Assembly (NCBI GenBank): GCA_001916065.1
Contig: MNRS01000025.1
Location: 1-33,750 of the forward strand
Direction of reading: 5' to 3'
Length of the DNA: 33,750 nt
From: Clostridium sp. 28_17
GTDB taxonomy: Bacteria > Bacillota > Clostridia > TANB77 > CAG-508
Of this stretch, positions 23,401 to 29,400 are shown in pieces (position 1 is the stretch's first letter; each line of letters opens with the position of its first letter). Under the pieces are notes generated by a model. The model made no database searches and was not told the origin of the DNA. It saw only the letters and a list, made by a program, of their open reading frames with translations. The position numbers were made by a program, and so were the translations under genes.

Positions 23401-26400
23401 AAGAAATAACATTAAATGTAAATTCAAGTAAACAAATAGAAATAACACCAAAATACACATTTAATGTATTTAAAGAAGACGAAATGTATAACGATTTTAG
23501 CTATGAAACTATAAATGAAGAAATTGCCAAAGTAAACGCAAAAGGAACAATTACAGGACAAAAAGTTGGAACAACATGGGTAAAAGCAACAGAAAAAGCA
23601 ACAGGAAAAGAAAATGTAATAATAGTAAGAGTTATAGAAGAAGGGCAAAAAGTCGCTCCAGAAATATCAGGAGGAGATAATTATGCAACAGTACTAAAAT
23701 CAGATGGAAGTGCATGGGGATTTGGATATAACTCAGACGGACAATTAGGAAACGACAAATTAATACCAACAAACATACCAAGTCAAACAAACATACTATC
23801 AACATACAAAAAAATAGATACAGGAAAAGGATTTACAGTAGCAATAAGAGAAGACGGAACAGTATGGGCTTGGGGAGATAACACATATGGTGTATTAGGA
23901 CAAGGAAACAGAGCATCTGCCAAAAAACCAATACAAGTACAATCATTAGAAAACATAGTAGATATTGCAGCAGGAGAAAATCATATAATTGCACTAGACA
24001 GCCAAGGAAAACTATATACATGGGGACTAAACAGTTCAGGACAATTAGGAAATGGGGAAACAAAAACAGTAACAATACCAGAAACAATAAATGGAGTAGG
24101 AAATGAAATAATTTCAATAGCAGCAGCCGGAAATATGACATCAATTGTAGACTCAACCGGAAAAGTATATGTATTTGGTGACAACACATCAGAACAAATA
24201 GCAAAACATGTATATAACAAAGACAAATATGGACAATTAATACAACCTGCCACAAACCTATATTATACACAACCACAAGTAGTATATGACACAGAAAATA
24301 CAGTAAAAGTTGAATGTATGAAAAACGCAATAGTAGTACTTAAAACAGATGGAAGCACAGAAAAAATATACAAATACGCAAAAGAAGAAGAAAAACAACA
24401 AGAAAAAATAGCAACAGAAGGAATCGTAGACATAAATAGCACAGACGAAAGCGCAATGTTACTAGACAAAGATGGAAATGCATACACATATGGAAACAAC
24501 AAAAATGGACAAGCCGGAATCGGAATTAACACAAGTACAGAAAAAACACAAAAAATAACAACACCAGAAAAACAATACATAGGCTTAGGAGCGGGATACA
24601 AAAATAATTATGTAATTGATGCACAAGGATTTGTATATGCAGCAGGAAACAATGAATACGGACAATTAGGAAACAGTACATATGACGATAGTTTCAACTT
24701 CACATTAGTAGGAGACAGAAACTTCAAAATAATTCCTGAAGCAAGAACAATGAAACAACCAGAAGAAGAAAAAGTATCATTACAAACAAATATATTTAAT
24801 GTATTCAACAACGAAACAAAAAAACTAACAGACTACGAATGGTCATCAAGCAATACAGATGTAGCAACAGTAGAAAATGGAGTAATAACCGCTCAAGACA
24901 TGGGAGAAGCAACAATTACAGCAACAGACAAAACAACAGGAGCAAAAGCAACCGCTTTAAGAGTTGTACAACCATTAGACGAACAAAGAATAGACACAAT
25001 ATACGTAAACGGCAAAACAGCAAACCTAGTTGGCGAAAATAAATATGGAGTATCAGTTGTAGCAAACAGAGATGGAACAGGAACAATAAAAATAACAACA
25101 AAAGACGCAACAGACAGCATAAGCATAGACCAAGGAGCAACATATGTAACAGGAACATTAATGCAAGACGTAAAACTAGACACAAATCCTAAAATTGTAA
25201 AAATAAGAGTAAAAGCATCAAACGGTAAAATAGTAGATTTCATACTAACAATTGATGTAGTTTCAGAAAATGCTGGATTAAAAAATCTAACAATAAATGG
25301 GGTAGAAGCAACATCAATAGGGGCAAAAGAATATGAAATAATAATACCAAATTCAACGGTAAAACCTGAAATAACAGCAATAACACAACACTCAAATGCA
25401 AAAGTAAGCATAGACAACGGAGCAAGAGAAATAAAACAAACAACAAAAACAGTAGATATGCAAACAAAAAATAAAAAGGTAATACCAATAGAAGTAACAG
25501 CAGAAAGTGGAAACATAGTAGAATACACATTAACAATATACAAAGAAGATGCATTAACAGAATTAGACAATGTAAAAGTAGATGGAGTAGAGGCAACAAA
25601 AATAAGCAGAGACACATATAAAGCAATAATAGAAGCAGACCAAGAAACATCAGAAATATGTGCAACAAGTTTATATAAAACTGCAGAAGTACAAATAAAC
25701 AATTTAGGAACAGAAACAAATGTTACAACAAAAATAATATCAACACTAAAAGAACAAACAATAGTAAAAATCTATGTTACAGCAAAAGAAAACGAAAGAG
25801 AATATACACTAATTATTGATAAAAAAGGAACAGAAAACAACTTAGGACTACTTGCAGTAACAGTAAATGGAACTGTAATAAATCCAATAGGAAACATATA
25901 TAATGCATATATTGGTCAAAACGCAAAAACAGCAGAAATAATAGCAGTAACAATAAACGACGGTGACCTAGTAAGCATTGGGGAACAAACATCAGAAGTT
26001 CATACAACAAAAGCACAAGTAGAATTAGATGGAGATACAACATACAAAATAATAGTAACAGACCCAAATAATGCAGAAAACAAAAAAGAATATACAGTAA
26101 ACATAAAAAAACCATCAGCAGATGTAAGCATAAAATCAATAACAGTAGGAAACTCAGAATTTTCAAAAATTGCAAAAAGAGTAGAAGGAACAAATATTTA
26201 CGAAGTAAGTATTCCAGAGGAATATCAAGAAATAGAAGTAATAGGAGTAACCAACTACGAATTAGCATATATAAGTGCCAACGAAGAAGAATATGAACAA
26301 AACACAACACAAAGAACAATAACAGTAAGCAATAATCCAACAACAATAAAAATAAATGTTAGAGCACAAAATGGAGACATAGAAGAATACACACTAAAAA

Positions 26401-29400
26401 TTAACCGTCAAAATGGAAACAAAAACCTAAAGAAAGTAACAGTAGACGGAAAAGAAGCAACACTAAGTAAAACAGAAAAAGACACATATGAATACACACT
26501 AGATAAATTAACAAACAAAGTAAACATAGGAGCAATAACAGAAGAAGAAAAAACAAAAGTTGGAATAAACACATACGAAAAAGAACAAAACGCAACATAT
26601 AGAGATGTAGAAATGCAAGGAAAATCAATAGTAACATACATCACAGCAGAATCAGAAGACGGAACACAAAAAGAATACAAATTAATAGTTTACGCATTAC
26701 CAGATAATATCAAATTATCAAGTGTAAAAGTAAACGGAAAAGAAGCAGAAGCAGTTCCAACAAACAAATACGAAACAAGAATAAACAAAGAAGAAACAAG
26801 TTTTGAAGTATATGTAATACCAGAAGACCCAAAAGCAAAAGTACAAATAGAAGAAAGTCCAGAAGTAGTAGGAACATCAAGTGCAACAATCATGAAAAAT
26901 GCAGAAACAGTAAAAGTACAAATAAAAGTAACTGCACAAGACGGAACAGTTGAACACTATGAACTTTCAGTAGGAAACAAATCAGATGACTGCAAACTAG
27001 CAATGATAAAAGTTGATAATGAAGTAATCGAAGCAAACAAAAAAGACGGAAAATTCTATGTAAACAAAAAATATGCCACAAAATCTGTAGATGTAGAAGC
27101 AATAGCAAACAATAAATTAGCAAAAGTAAGCATAAACGATTCTGTAGCAGAATTTGAAAAACAAAAATCAAATGTAACAACACCAGATGATATAAACTAT
27201 ATTGTAGTAAAAATTACAGCAGAAGATGGAACATCAAAACAATACGAAGTTGTTGTAAATAAATTATCAAATAACACAAAATTAGAAGCAAACATAACAA
27301 TGGTAAACAACAACCAAACTGAAACAAAACAAATAACATTTGACGAAAACAATAAAGCAACAGTAAAAATTGGTAACAACGAAAGTGTTGATTTAACAGG
27401 AATATTAAAAGATACATTAGCAACAATATCAATAAACGGAAGCCTAAAAGAACAAGGCAAAGCAACAAAAACAATAGTAACAACAGAAGAACAAACATCA
27501 GCAACAATAGAAGTAACAGCCCAAGACGGAACACAAGAAAATTATACAGTTACACTTGTAAGAAATTCATCAAATAATATTCTAGAATCAATAAGTGCAA
27601 AAGGATTAACAACAGAAAACATATTAAAAACAGCAGAAAACAGTTACACAATAGAATTACCAGACACAATGCAAAACGTAGAAATAACAGCAAAAGCACA
27701 AAATGAATTTGCAACAGTAAAAATTGGACAAAACGAATATTCAACAACAAACACTGCAAAAGCAACAATAGAAACACAAGCAGACACACAAAAATTCAAC
27801 ATTACAGTAAAAGCAGAAAATGGAGAAGAAAACACATACGAAATAACAATAAACAAAGTAACAGACTTAGGAATAACAAGTATAAAAGCAAATGATGTTG
27901 AATGTGAAAAAGAAAATGGAACATACATTACATATATTGACAAAGGCGTAACCGAAGTTGGACTAACAATAGTACCAAATAACCCAATAGCATTAGTAAG
28001 TACAAAAGTTGGAACAGACGACTTCAGTAAAGCAGAAGCAAATAATACACACATTATAAATATTCCAATAACAAAAGAAGAAACAACAATATTAATAAAA
28101 GTTCAAGACCCAAAAGACGAAAACAGAACAAAAACATATAGCGTAATAATAAAAGAAAAATCACACGAAGCGGATTTAGAAACAATAAAAGTTGACAACA
28201 AAGAGGCAATAAACATGAATAATGAATATTACGCAACAACCACAACAACAGCAACAAACGCAAATGTATATATCAAAGCAACAGAAAGTCATGCAAAAGT
28301 AAAAATAGAAACAATAGGAGAAGAAACAGGAAGCATACAAAAAGAAATACAATTAAGCGGAGACAAAAAGACAAAATTAAAAATAACAATAACAGCGCAA
28401 GACGGAGAAACAAGTAAATCATATATACTAGAAATAGAAAGAAAATCAACTGATACAACATGCCAAATAACAATAAATAACACAAAAGCAGACGAATATG
28501 ATTCAAGCACAAACACATACACAAAATATATAGAAAGAAACAAAGACGAATCATCAGTAGAAGTAGTAACAACAAGTGACAGTGCAACAGTAGAAATAGC
28601 AGGAGAAACAGCAACACAAGTATTATCAAAAACAATATCAACTGCAAACGAAAAAACAACAGTAGACATTATTGTAAAATCTGAAAGTGGAGAAAGCACA
28701 ACATACCATGTAAACATCATAAAATACTCAACAGACAACACAATAGCAGCTATTAAAGTAAATGGAAAAGTAGTAAAAGAACAAGACGGAAAATATGCGG
28801 TACAAGTATCAGACAACGGCAATGACGAACAAGAAGCAGAAATAGAAGTAATTTCTAATAATGAAAAAGCAAAAGTACAAATAGGTGATGGAACAGAATG
28901 GTTTGAAAACATAGCAAACTCAACAGTAACATTTAAAGATGGAAAAAGAGTAATAAAACTAAACATAAATATAAAACCACAAGACCCAGACACACAAACA
29001 CAAACAAAAGAATTAGAAATTACACTAGTATCAAATGATAACAGAATAAAATCCGTAAAAAACGGAGAAAAACAAATAACAGAATATGATGCGGAAACAC
29101 ATACATATACAGAATATATAAAGAAAGATGTTGAAGATATAACACTTGCAATAGAATCAAACAGTAAATACACAACAATAAAATCTGGAGAATCAGAAGG
29201 AAAAGGACTATTATCAATAGGAAACATAAATACAAAGGATAAAGACGAAGTAACAGTTACATTTACAGCAATATCTGAAACAGGAAGAGAACAAGAATAC
29301 ACAGTAAAAATATACAAAATGTCAGATAATGCAAATGCAGAGCACATATATGTAGACGGAAAAGACATAATAAACAACTTCACAGGAGACACAGAAATTC

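Noticed and set aside
5664..24974. CRISPR or satellite-like DNA array
   Set aside because: The periodicity is coding: units are 1.25-1.46 kb and blades about 150 bases, in frame throughout, with protein-level conservation and no spacer/repeat structure.
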